In this document: positions 30,501-36,592 of the stretch, one piece after another
Position numbering within the stretch: position 1 is the stretch's first letter
Layout of the letters: every line of letters begins with the position of its first letter
NCBI GenBank assembly: GCA_039105265.1
Contig: JAPFFF010000060.1
Span: forward strand, 1 to 64,000
Direction: 5' to 3'
Origin: Tritrichomonas musculus
Taxonomy: Eukaryota > Parabasalia > Tritrichomonadida > Tritrichomonadidae
DNA length: 64,000 nt
The notes under the pieces: generated by a model
The model's database searches: none
What the model saw: the letters and a program-made list of their open reading frames with translations, nothing else
Told to the model about the DNA's origin: nothing
Translations under genes and position numbers: made by a program

Positions 30501-32100
30501 GTGAAGGAATGAAATCCTTTTTGAATTTACCATCACATTTATCTACATGTCTGTTGAATCTGTCAATATTGTGATTTCCTTTGTGAATGTATGAACCACA
30601 ATGAGGACAAATATGAATATTTGTTAATGCTTCAGCGTTGATGATATACATGATGTGAAGTATCTTATCCTTTGAATACAAAAGGGCTGAAAACGTTTTT
30701 GTTTCATCATCGACGTTATGCCATTGGTCTTGAATATCATAAATATGTTTCTCTTTGTCATATTCATAGATGTTGACATTGATGTTATGATTCTTGGCTG
30801 ATTCTTTCATTTCTTCAATCGTGATACCTTTGAATGAGTTTATTAATTGATTTGCTTCTTTTGAAGGTTTCTTTTTATAGCTCAAACCGTGTTCATCACA
30901 TAATATTTTCTTTGCTGCTGCGGTTCTGTTGGAGATTGTAAAAGGTTTTTTCATTAATTCTTTATTCAAACAACAAGCAAGAAATCGATACCAACACAAA
31001 CAATCATCAACGTTATCAATAATGATATATTTATTTTTGCCAAACAATTCTGAAACCTCATCAATCTTTCCTGTTATCTTAACGACACGAGAGATTGTAA
31101 ACGAAACAGACCAAACAATACACAATTTGATGTTTGAAGCCGTGGTTTCATATTCATGAATCTTTGATTCAACATACAGTTTAACTTTGTCAATATCTTT
31201 ATTCTCTCTAACAATTATCGGAATTGATGATTTATAGTTCTTCCATTTGATTTCACTTGCTTCATACGTGTACCTTTCGTTTTCATTCTTTGGTGGTATC
31301 TCAAATATGCCTGTCAATTGAAAATATATTTTGAACGGTTTCACTTCTTGTTTAAATACTGTTTCAGTCAAATATTCATTGATGTCTTCAATTGATGATA
31401 CACCATTTTTGTAATATATTTTGATTGGTTCTTTGCTGTCTTCATCTAATCGTTCAACCTTTTCACTATCATTTGGGTATTGGTCAATGAAATGACTGCA
31501 TGCTTCAACTGCTTCATCAAAGTTCTCAGGTTCATTGATTATGAAATATGAATCATGTTTTGAATGCACACCTTTATAGCCAAACTTTTTGATGTATTCG
31601 ACCAATTCAGCATTTTCATTGTTGAATCGAATGTCTTCATATCGTTGAGGCTGTTTGTTTGTCTTTGGTGGTAATGGTCTCAATAATATATTTTCAGATT
31701 TAATTAATTGAAGGGCTTTGTTGAGTGCATCATGAGCAATTTTAATACTGTCCTCGATTTGTTTTTGTTTTAGTTGTTGTTCATCATCTTGTTCTTCTTC
31801 TTCAAATTGTTCCTCTTCCTCCTCTTCTTCTTGTTCTTCTGCTTCTTGTTCTTCTGCTTCTTTCTTCATTCTATTGACGAAAGCTAATATTGTTGTATCA
31901 TTGATTCTATCACCTTCATGTTCTCTAAAACCGTATGAATTCAGATAGTTTTCTAAAATGTTTTTGAAATGTTTAACATCATAATCAGAAGGTTTAGATG
32001 TTGACAAGCGAGGTTTTAATTGAAGTTCATTATTGATATACCTGATTTGTTCAATAACAAATGATTTGGTATCTTTTTGATAGTAATAACGAGAACTCAT
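27556..32100 (-). CDS. Family B DNA polymerase with inserted HNH domain (element A)
   Basis: 1,514 residues. N-terminus with a Glu-rich run (81-106); an OTU-like candidate (DDCLCWYRFLACC at C367, LHIMYI near H481); a C2H2-like zinc site CPHCG...H...C near 498-522. Exonuclease: YDFETM (D569, E571), FNSSRFD near 668-674, YNDND near D810. HNH-type domain at about 900-1000: CHLCG (C924, C927), TLDRIDNNKGHQIDNC and LACAECN. Polymerase: DFNSLYPS 1051-1058, KISMNGSYGYDG from 1248, VDTDSLY near 1347. Replicates the element. Clearly a different lineage from the B and C polymerases, which lack the HNH part and are 400 residues shorter. Confidence 0.95.
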   Translation of the reverse strand: MSSRYYYQKDTKSFVIEQIRYINNELQLKPRLSTSKPSDYDVKHFKNILENYLNSYGFREHEGDRINDTTILAFVNRMKKEAEEQEAEEQEEEEEEEQFEEEEQDDEQQLKQKQIEDSIKIAHDALNKALQLIKSENILLRPLPPKTNKQPQRYEDIRFNNENAELVEYIKKFGYKGVHSKHDSYFIINEPENFDEAVEACSHFIDQYPNDSEKVERLDEDSKEPIKIYYKNGVSSIEDINEYLTETVFKQEVKPFKIYFQLTGIFEIPPKNENERYTYEASEIKWKNYKSSIPIIVRENKDIDKVKLYVESKIHEYETTASNIKLCIVWSVSFTISRVVKITGKIDEVSELFGKNKYIIIDNVDDCLCWYRFLACCLNKELMKKPFTISNRTAAAKKILCDEHGLSYKKKPSKEANQLINSFKGITIEEMKESAKNHNINVNIYEYDKEKHIYDIQDQWHNVDDETKTFSALLYSKDKILHIMYIINAEALTNIHICPHCGSYIHKGNHNIDRFNRHVDKCDGKFKKDFIPSREALPYCPHILNNPVYLYCLSYELEWKPTIHYITYDFETMEQKIEKKVSDKSVINSRLIPLSVSSCVKLDKGLITKNFDIRTNEFIAKWIDWLFVVGCDVYVDKLNHLKSFIKDKSEDELNKIDTSLKTITVFGFNSSRFDSNLFKEQLIKNHWSIDSGMIGTATLLKQFILKSSKYPIRLRFIDAQAFVAGGTLKQFGIDFGGISNSSKGVFPYEAINNDNYNEVLSKSEPFKYEDFYSYLNQKNPLTKADYEEYLIDSKRFATRWDYLLSYNDNDVEMMIKPIDNLIQMNAEYKVDLISNLSLSKNASCIKYALAYKDFNPKNDYEIINKSNTFKPTMKWWLNKCDNYRKQDMKHNQMNQNQRDISKCVSEKDFDVFMKMYESNETGKCHLCGEHFTHTNKPTLDRIDNNKGHQIDNCLLACAECNRLRQRDDDKITRTKIQLKKFCKLHHLPTLITDEKEYYNLRENITGGLSNVLHRVNIRGQTLINKLKYDAINDRIISYDTSNTVSHVAGIDFNSLYPSSFSSVKHSFNPYHGGIMYMPGSFIKRFDVYDEQGNKNEKVFNASMNIIQSKKRFDANPEFIFKAEVKLRCPKNKINDLINFPPVFRNINIMNDEQTIGSYMYKYMKDNKLNSADKETRKLTMLLDTCGTFMTFSNYYLWFLIDHGLIVDDIKSLSLYEAHDGFNQFVCEFMKKRQDILSGKTKGNEKFYKISMNGSYGYDGMNSENFNKVRIVDKNKAFQLIASDTYRNGCKLSNDCYLIQSQPHSFKCNTCLQESFWTLDNAKYWYLTFLYDFLYKCIDMNKIHFNSVDTDSLYMSIAGDMNKPIDQLFDYVIKDKTFYDKHIYSFMPNPAINDVYDEKKILGCCVEKFGANQVALCAKCYTIWSDDKTISLKLKGISLKKNNIKSSDYKNVIEKQSVMKGKNINLQLNSQLMSKITVIKNALTAAHSKMLVLSNHCCCPYVNGFTAKDYFIENH

Positions 32101-32186
32101 TTATGATATAATTAAAAAATCAAATTATTTGAATTTTGAAAAATGTTAAATCAAAAAAAATAATTCAGGTTTTTTATTTCATTGAA

Positions 32187-32705
32187 ATGACAGAATTAAT
32201 AGAGATATTGAAACATGTTGATGAAATCCGTCATTTGTTAACGATATTGATTGCTAAATCAGATGACCATGAAGCTTTCAGGAACCTTGTGAATAACGTT
32301 TCATTTGACAATGACAATAATGATTCATCATCAGATGAAGAAAATATGCCCCATTTCTCTAAACAAAATAGTTTATTGAATGATATAACACCAAAAACTG
32401 ATAAACCAAAGCGCTCCATATTCAATTCATCAAAGTTCTTAAACGCTCATGAACGCGAATTGGTTATGCAGTTCCTTGATGAAGAACGAATGAATGAAAT
32501 TAATAAGTTGCCAGCACATAAACAAGCATCATACACAAAACTATTAATCAAAAAGCATTTAAACATAGATATATCAACGTACATGGTTAACAAGATTCTC
32601 ACATTGAAAAGGCAACAGACTCATGACAATGATGATGATGATGACAATGATAATAACAACAATAATAACAACAACAACAATCAAAGAAGACCACAATTGA
32701 TTTGA
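32187..32705 (+). CDS. Small acidic/Asn-rich protein with helical DNA-binding-like region (element A)
   Basis: 172 residues from the ATG at 32187 (MTELIEILKHVDE); the frame is open further upstream but without an ATG. An acidic Ser/Asp linker follows, then a helical region, KFLNAHERELVMQFLDEER and LLIKKHLNIDISTYMVNKIL, and a tail of Asp and Asn runs. The last helix pair resembles the helix-turn-helix-like end of the B and C proteins at 50455 and 1745, but similarity is weak. Stop TGAA. No named family. Confidence 0.6.
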   Translation: MTELIEILKHVDEIRHLLTILIAKSDDHEAFRNLVNNVSFDNDNNDSSSDEENMPHFSKQNSLLNDITPKTDKPKRSIFNSSKFLNAHERELVMQFLDEERMNEINKLPAHKQASYTKLLIKKHLNIDISTYMVNKILTLKRQQTHDNDDDDDNDNNNNNNNNNNQRRPQLI

Positions 32706-32726
32706 ATTCATTGAATCATTTGAAGT

Positions 32727-32736
32727 TTTATTTTTG
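32727..32736 (+). promoter_or_regulatory. TTTATTTTTG box before 32743
   Basis: Box ends 6 bp before the ATG, the same arrangement as before 33746 (5 bp) and 18008 (8 bp). Confidence 0.4.
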
Positions 32737-32742
32737 GTTTAA

Positions 32743-32988
32743 ATGAATAGTGCCATTAATGGTTTGAGTTGTGATACATCAGCTTTACACGCTCAGTTTA
32801 GAAGGGTAAAGGATAAGATATTCAATGAATGCATGAATTCTGAAGATGACGCATTAAACGGAAAGTTTGATAAGATGATTCACACATTGTCAATATATAA
32901 ACAACTATTTAATGATATTGAATCGATTAAGATACAATTGAGAGCTATTGATGAACGTATCAAATCAGCTGAACAAATGACTTTATAA
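32743..32988 (+). CDS. Small helical hypothetical protein (element A)
   Basis: 81 residues, mostly helical with heptads at the end (LFNDIESIKIQLRAIDERI). It begins 6 bp after a TTTATTTTTG box (32727-32736) and ends TAAAT. No membrane span or known motif. Its regular promoter box and stop context support expression. Confidence 0.55.
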   Translation: MNSAINGLSCDTSALHAQFRRVKDKIFNECMNSEDDALNGKFDKMIHTLSIYKQLFNDIESIKIQLRAIDERIKSAEQMTL

Positions 32989-33056
32989 ATGAATCATTGA
33001 ATGACTCATCATTGATTGGTTTTATTTTTGAATTTAATTTTTTTTATTTTCATTAA

Positions 33057-33698
33057 ATGAGTCAACCAGTTGAACAAGCTAACAATGAACCAGTTGTTGA
33101 ATTTGTTCCATTGCTCAACTTTGAAGCTGATTATGAAATATTAAATCAATACCCTTTCACCATTAGGAAGAAATCAAATAAAAGAGTATTGAAAGAAAGT
33201 ATACATAAAGTAAATGGATATGTAGATGTTTGTTTGAATCAAAAATCATATAAAAAACATCGTTTAATAGCTCTTCAATTTCTTCCAAATGATGACCCAA
33301 TTAATAATGATGTCATTGACCACATCAATCACGATAAGACTGATTATCATTTGGATAACCTCAGATGGTGTTCTCAGTCAGATAATTGTATGAATAAATC
33401 ATCAAATAGAGGAATTCAATACGAATTCATTGATGACATTCCTGATGATGCAATGATGATTGATTTCTATGAAACAAAGACAGAAAGAAAAGAATTTGAA
33501 CCAAACAAATACTATTATTATCATGATGAAACCAATAATGAAGATGTATTTTATGGAAAAATCACTGATAATCTTTATAAAGTATTACATCATAATATAG
33601 CAAGAGGAGGAAGTAATTATGTTGCTTTGAATGATACAACAAATAAAAAAATCACCGTATATATCAATCGATTCAAATATCAACATGATTTGATTTAA
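33057..33698 (+). CDS. HNH (His-Me finger) endonuclease (element A)
   Basis: 213 residues. An N-terminal NUMOD4-like start (YEILNQYPFTIRRKS, GYVDVCLNQKSYKKHRLIA) precedes LQFLPNDDP and the HNH core VIDHINHDKTDYHLDNLRW with SDNCMN after it: the D-H-x-N...N-L-R-W pattern of phage-type homing endonucleases. The C-terminal half is an acidic, Tyr/Asn-rich region with a second beta-rich unit. B has a shorter relative at 61111. Nicking or cutting DNA is the family's activity; a role in element spread or replication is inference. Box TTTATTTTTG at 33021-33030. Confidence 0.85.
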   Translation: MSQPVEQANNEPVVEFVPLLNFEADYEILNQYPFTIRKKSNKRVLKESIHKVNGYVDVCLNQKSYKKHRLIALQFLPNDDPINNDVIDHINHDKTDYHLDNLRWCSQSDNCMNKSSNRGIQYEFIDDIPDDAMMIDFYETKTERKEFEPNKYYYYHDETNNEDVFYGKITDNLYKVLHHNIARGGSNYVALNDTTNKKITVYINRFKYQHDLI

Positions 33699-33730
33699 AT
33701 GATTCAATGAATGGCTCATCGTTAATTGGT

Positions 33731-33740
33731 TTTATTTTTG
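33731..33740 (+). promoter_or_regulatory. TTTATTTTTG box before 33746
   Basis: Box ends 5 bp before the ATG at 33746; one of five such boxes in element A. Confidence 0.4.
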
Positions 33741-33745
33741 TTTAA

Positions 33746-34321
33746 ATGAGTTTAAATCGTGCCCGAATTCTTTCATCAGAAAATGATGCATCTGTCAAAA
33801 CAGAGCAGAACACAAACATTAATATAAACATCAAACCAAAGCAACCACAACCAGTTGAATATCCATCGGTTCAACCATTACCACAATCATCTCAAGCCAC
33901 AAATTTTACTATACCTCAGATGAATGGAGTATATCAATCACAGCTTCCAACAAACAACGTTTCCCTAGAAAGAGGTATCAGTGATATTGGAGCTGATATA
34001 ACAGAACTTGAAACCAAAAACAAATTCCTTGAGATATTGTTATCAATCTATGAAACAAATCCAATAAAAGTCAATGATTTATTGATTTGTCATTCAAATA
34101 CATTAATGGAACTCATCAAATTACTAACACAAGCTGATAAAGTTGAATTGATTGTTAATGATGATTGTGCGTGTAATGGTTGTGTTTCTCGTTCCAAATA
34201 TCTTTTGATTGATAGGATATTGGTGTACAAAAATAATGAATCAAATGACTTGAAATACAAATATAATAACATTTATACTGAACTCATTAGACACAACATA
34301 TCATTAAAAACATGTATTTAA
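33746..34321 (+). CDS. Conserved Maverick protein of unknown function, family shared with B 51915
   Basis: 191 residues. A disordered N-terminal half (Pro/Gln/Asn) is followed by a conserved C-terminal domain: a helix FLEILLSIYETNP, a segment DKVELIVNDDCACNGC, then LLIDRILVYKNNE and a final helix ending HNISLKTCI. The B protein at 51915-52439 has EVEVQLNEDVGCC, IDAIKIIKDNGE and NYHVCLKYCIV in the same order. The shared acidic-Cys loop could bind metal. Conservation across two Maverick lineages suggests a core role. It ends TAAAA. Confidence 0.7.
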   Translation: MSLNRARILSSENDASVKTEQNTNININIKPKQPQPVEYPSVQPLPQSSQATNFTIPQMNGVYQSQLPTNNVSLERGISDIGADITELETKNKFLEILLSIYETNPIKVNDLLICHSNTLMELIKLLTQADKVELIVNDDCACNGCVSRSKYLLIDRILVYKNNESNDLKYKYNNIYTELIRHNISLKTCI

Positions 34322-34331
34322 AAACTAATAA

Positions 34332-34463
34332 ATGATATATGAAATATTAGTTATTTCATTACTGACAGGATTATTTTTAGTGAAGATTGTTGAACTATCA
34401 TTAATGATACCAGACAAAGAACCAGAACTCAGTGAAGAGATAAGAACAAAAATGTATTCATGA
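34332..34463 (+). CDS. 43-residue single-span membrane protein (element A)
   Basis: A short frame that is easy to miss: ATG at 34332, stop TGA at 34461-34463. The N-terminus is a hydrophobic span, EILVISLLTGLFLVKIVEL, followed by an acidic-then-basic tail (PDKEPELSEEIRTKM). It fills the gap between the conserved protein (33746) and the ATPase gene, 10 bp after the first and 24 bp before the second. A small membrane protein in the packaging-gene block may belong to the virion or act on host membranes; no relative is recognised. Confidence 0.5.
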   Translation: MIYEILVISLLTGLFLVKIVELSLMIPDKEPELSEEIRTKMYS

Positions 34464-34487
34464 AGAGCTTTAACGAAAACTAAAGAA

Positions 34488-35432
34488 ATGAAAGGTTTCA
34501 TGAAACCCACTCAGTTTAATTATAAAGAGATTTTATTCTCTAGTGGTTCTGATTATGATGATGACCAAATGAGTTTTGCATTTGAATATGAATCATTCAA
34601 GCCAACAGTTAATGAAACAACATTTAATATTGATGATGAAATGAATAAAGCATATCAACGCAATGAATCAAAAATAAAGAATGAATCAATCAGACCAATC
34701 GCAAACGGTATCTATTCATATTACAATTCATTGAACATACTCGTTGGTCAGCAAGGTAAAGGAAAGAGTCATATAATGCTACGAGATGTTATTCAAATGT
34801 CTCGAATGAAGAACGCTGGCTTTCATTTAATTGTTTATGTATCACGGAACGGAACAATTAACGATGCTACATTCGAAAGCCAACGCGAATTGATACAGCT
34901 ACCAATAAAAACTGTTGCTGACAGCAATGCTGAAGAATATCTTAAACAACTTGATTTATATAAAGAATTGTATAACAAATATTCATCAACACCAAAAATA
35001 GTAATCGAAGGGACGGAGTCCCCTTTTGCGAAGCAAAATGAAAAGAAGTTAAACGATATGTTTGAGTTTCTTCATATCAATAAACTAGGTCAACCAAATA
35101 AACCGCTAAATACTATCATTCTTTGTGAAGACTTTTTGAAATCGAAACTAATTAAATCATCCTATTTTATCAATACCATTAGTCAGCTTCGACACAAGAA
35201 TCTAATCATATTCGTTAACATTCAGTTCTTCAAAGCTTTAACAACAGAATGGAAAAATAATGCAACATCATTCTTCATCTTTAGTGGTTATTCACGACAG
35301 AAACTTGGCTACATATATCAACAAGTTCCATTCCCAATAGAGTTCGAAGAGTTATGGAATCGATACAGAACAATGAAAGCACATCAATTCGTTTTAGTCA
35401 ATGTTCGAACTAATAACCTTTCATTCATCTAA
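34488..35432 (+). CDS. Genome-packaging ATPase, FtsK/HerA-type (element A)
   Basis: 314 residues. Walker A LVGQQGKGKSH near 82-92, followed by a helix; Walker B NTIILCEDFL near 204-213; then TISQLRHKNLIIFVNIQFF, the sensor region, as in the B protein (ILDDC, TRHYNLTCIMAIQT). These ATPases drive DNA into capsids in Polintons and related viruses. Residues 174-184 (EGTESPFAKQN), in the variable linker before Walker B, are encoded by the 32-bp double-hairpin repeat. The 3' end overlaps the convergent gene 35421 by 12 bp. Confidence 0.9.
   Translation: MKGFMKPTQFNYKEILFSSGSDYDDDQMSFAFEYESFKPTVNETTFNIDDEMNKAYQRNESKIKNESIRPIANGIYSYYNSLNILVGQQGKGKSHIMLRDVIQMSRMKNAGFHLIVYVSRNGTINDATFESQRELIQLPIKTVADSNAEEYLKQLDLYKELYNKYSSTPKIVIEGTESPFAKQNEKKLNDMFEFLHINKLGQPNKPLNTIILCEDFLKSKLIKSSYFINTISQLRHKNLIIFVNIQFFKALTTEWKNNATSFFIFSGYSRQKLGYIYQQVPFPIEFEELWNRYRTMKAHQFVLVNVRTNNLSFI
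35007..35038 (-). repeat. 32-bp double-hairpin repeat, copy 2, inside the ATPase gene (element A)
   Basis: Read on the minus strand: TTTTGC-TTC-GCAAAA then GGGGAC-TCC-GTCCCTTC. Stems are the same as at 27417-27448, loops differ. It lies within the open reading frame and is translated as part of a linker. Confidence 0.85.
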
Positions 35433-35879
35433 TACAATTTGTTGTTGAACACCAACAAACAGTTGAGGTGTATTGATATTATATTTTTGTCTCATCTGTT
35501 CAATGAGTTCCTTTGTTTTCTTATCTGTTGCCTTTCTGATACTGTAATTATAATACTTATATTCTTTAAATGATTGTTCTTCACTTGAACCTTCAACAAA
35601 GAATTCAATGGACGTCGTTGATATTCTTCTTCTAACATTTGATGTAAGTGTTATATATTCGAGCCCGAGGTCGACTATCTTGTCGTGATAGAATCGTTTG
35701 AATTCATTTTCTTTGTTCTTCAATGATATGTACAACACTTTAGCTTTATATGCAGCCTTTCCACAAGGTATTGGATATCTATCACACAGAATTGAGAAAT
35801 CACATTGTTTGAACTTCTCTGATTCATCCAACATATCAATAAGTGAATTGATGCAATCATAAACCTTTGGTGTTGTCAT
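35421..35879 (-). CDS. Conserved Maverick protein of unknown function, family shared with B 52461
   Basis: 152 residues, clearly homologous to B's protein at 52461: VYDCINSL/VYDYVNEL, QCDFSILCDRYPI/QCNFSILCDKYPM, AKVLYISLKNKE/GKVLYVSIKVKD, FYHDKIVDLGLE, RRRIS, and YKYYNYSI/IKYYNYSI. Alternating strands then a C-terminal helix suggest a compact alpha-beta fold. I do not recognise a named family. Strong conservation between the two lineages, when their polymerases differ greatly, points to an essential Maverick function, perhaps structural. Convergent with the ATPase gene. Confidence 0.75.
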   Translation of the reverse strand: MTTPKVYDCINSLIDMLDESEKFKQCDFSILCDRYPIPCGKAAYKAKVLYISLKNKENEFKRFYHDKIVDLGLEYITLTSNVRRRISTTSIEFFVEGSSEEQSFKEYKYYNYSIRKATDKKTKELIEQMRQKYNINTPQLFVGVQQQIVLDE

Positions 35880-35888
35880 GTCTTTATC

Positions 35889-35987
35889 ATGAAATTAAAA
35901 AATAAAAACGTCATTGAAGACATCAACAGCCTCAAAAATAAAGTTCATCAACTTGAGAATGAATTAAATGAATTGTCCAGTAAATGA
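35889..35987 (+). CDS. Short frame carrying a copy of the terminal-repeat coding sequence (element A)
   Basis: ATG at 35889, 32 residues: MKLKNKNV, then 24 residues identical to the C-terminus of the 75-residue coiled-coil protein at the other end (14745-14972) because they lie in the inverted repeat. Starts 9 bp from the divergent gene at 35879. It may be a real short gene or simply what is left where one end was copied onto the other. Confidence 0.3.
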   Translation: MKLKNKNVIEDINSLKNKVHQLENELNELSSK

Positions 35988-36317
35988 AACATCAATTGAT
36001 GGTAATCATTAAATGAGTTCATATTATTTTTGTTCATTAGTCGTGTTGACGGTGGGCTTTAGCCCGACGGAAACCGACTGATATATACTACTAAACAAGT
36101 TCAAAGATGAAAGGTCGCAGGTCTTCGTATTGAACACAATTCATTTATTTTTGGTCATTTATTCAAAATTGTCTACCCGATTTTTGAACGAAATGAGGGG
36201 GTAATTTTGAAAAAGTGGCGATTTTTTGAGTCATGGCGCTGATGTTTGGGGTCTGTAAACCCTATGACGAGGGGGTCCATTTTTTATCACCTGCCCAAAA
36301 GCCCACCCTTACTCTCT
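35916..36317 (-). repeat. Element A right terminal inverted repeat
   Basis: Inverted partner of 14415-14816, also 402 bp, ending CCCACCCTTACTCTCT. Its inner part encodes the last two dozen residues of a short plus-strand frame (35889-35987) that share their sequence with the gene at the other end. It is followed by the duplication AAGGGC. Confidence 0.95.
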
Positions 36318-36323
36318 AAGGGC
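36318..36323. repeat. Target site duplication of element A, right copy
   Basis: AAGGGC, matching 14409-14414. Confidence 0.9.
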
Positions 36324-36348
36324 TCTGGAAATATACCATTTACTGAAT

Positions 36349-36353
36349 ATTAT
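36349..36353. repeat. Target site duplication of element B, left copy
   Basis: ATTAT directly before the left repeat of B, matched at 62049-62053. The bases that would make it 6 bp do not agree on the two sides, so it is read as 5 bp. Confidence 0.75.
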
Positions 36354-36588
36354 AGTAGTATATACGAGTCGGTTTCCGCTGGGGCTGGCACCCCACGCGT
36401 CAACACGAACTCGTCATAAAAGAAAAAGAAAAGAAAAGAAAAAGAAAAGAAAAGAAAAAAGAAAAAAAGAAAAAAATATTCTTGTTCTCACTACTGCTCC
36501 CCATCTATGAAACGGCACAGGTACCCCACCCCACAACCGCCCATCTATGAAACGGCACAGGTACCAGCCCCGAGAATCTCGTACCTAC
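36354..36588 (+). repeat. Element B left terminal inverted repeat
   Basis: 235 bp, starting AGTAGTATATACGAGTCGG and matching the reverse complement of 61814-62048. Parts in order: an AT-rich start, a GC-rich hairpin (TGGGG...CCCCA near 36381-36396), a purine tract of A and G from about 36418 to 36478, and two direct copies of CCCATCTATGAAACGGCACA (starting near 36501 and 36540). The 865-residue gene stops 4 bp inside it. Confidence 0.95.
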
Positions 36589-36592
36589 CTCC

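Larger units (their letters stand above)
14415..36317. mobile_element. Element A: Maverick/Polinton, whole-looking, nested in element C
   Basis: A 21.9-kb element bounded by 402-bp inverted repeats (14415-14816 and 35916-36317) with no mismatch seen by eye. It is flanked by the 6-bp duplication AAGGGC (14409-14414 and 36318-36323), as expected for Polinton integration. It carries a family B DNA polymerase, retroviral-type integrase, packaging ATPase, double jelly-roll capsid candidate, KilA-N protein, fibre-like protein and an HNH endonuclease. I recognise no Ulp1-type protease. All main frames are open, so it looks whole; matching ends suggest a recent insertion, although terminal repeats can be homogenised. 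It lies inside the fibre-like gene of element C. Confidence 0.93.
36318..36353. mobile_element. Element C remnant between elements A and B
   Basis: These 36 bases lie between the right end of A and the left end of B. They begin with A's target duplication AAGGGC and end with B's target duplication ATTAT. They are the only element C sequence left between the two insertions, which shows that two Mavericks entered C within a few dozen bases of each other. Confidence 0.8.

Noticed and set aside
14640-36092. AGTAGTATATATC core as the true ends of element A
   Set aside because: The inverted repeat continues 225 bp outside it on both sides and the 6-bp duplication flanks the outer ends.
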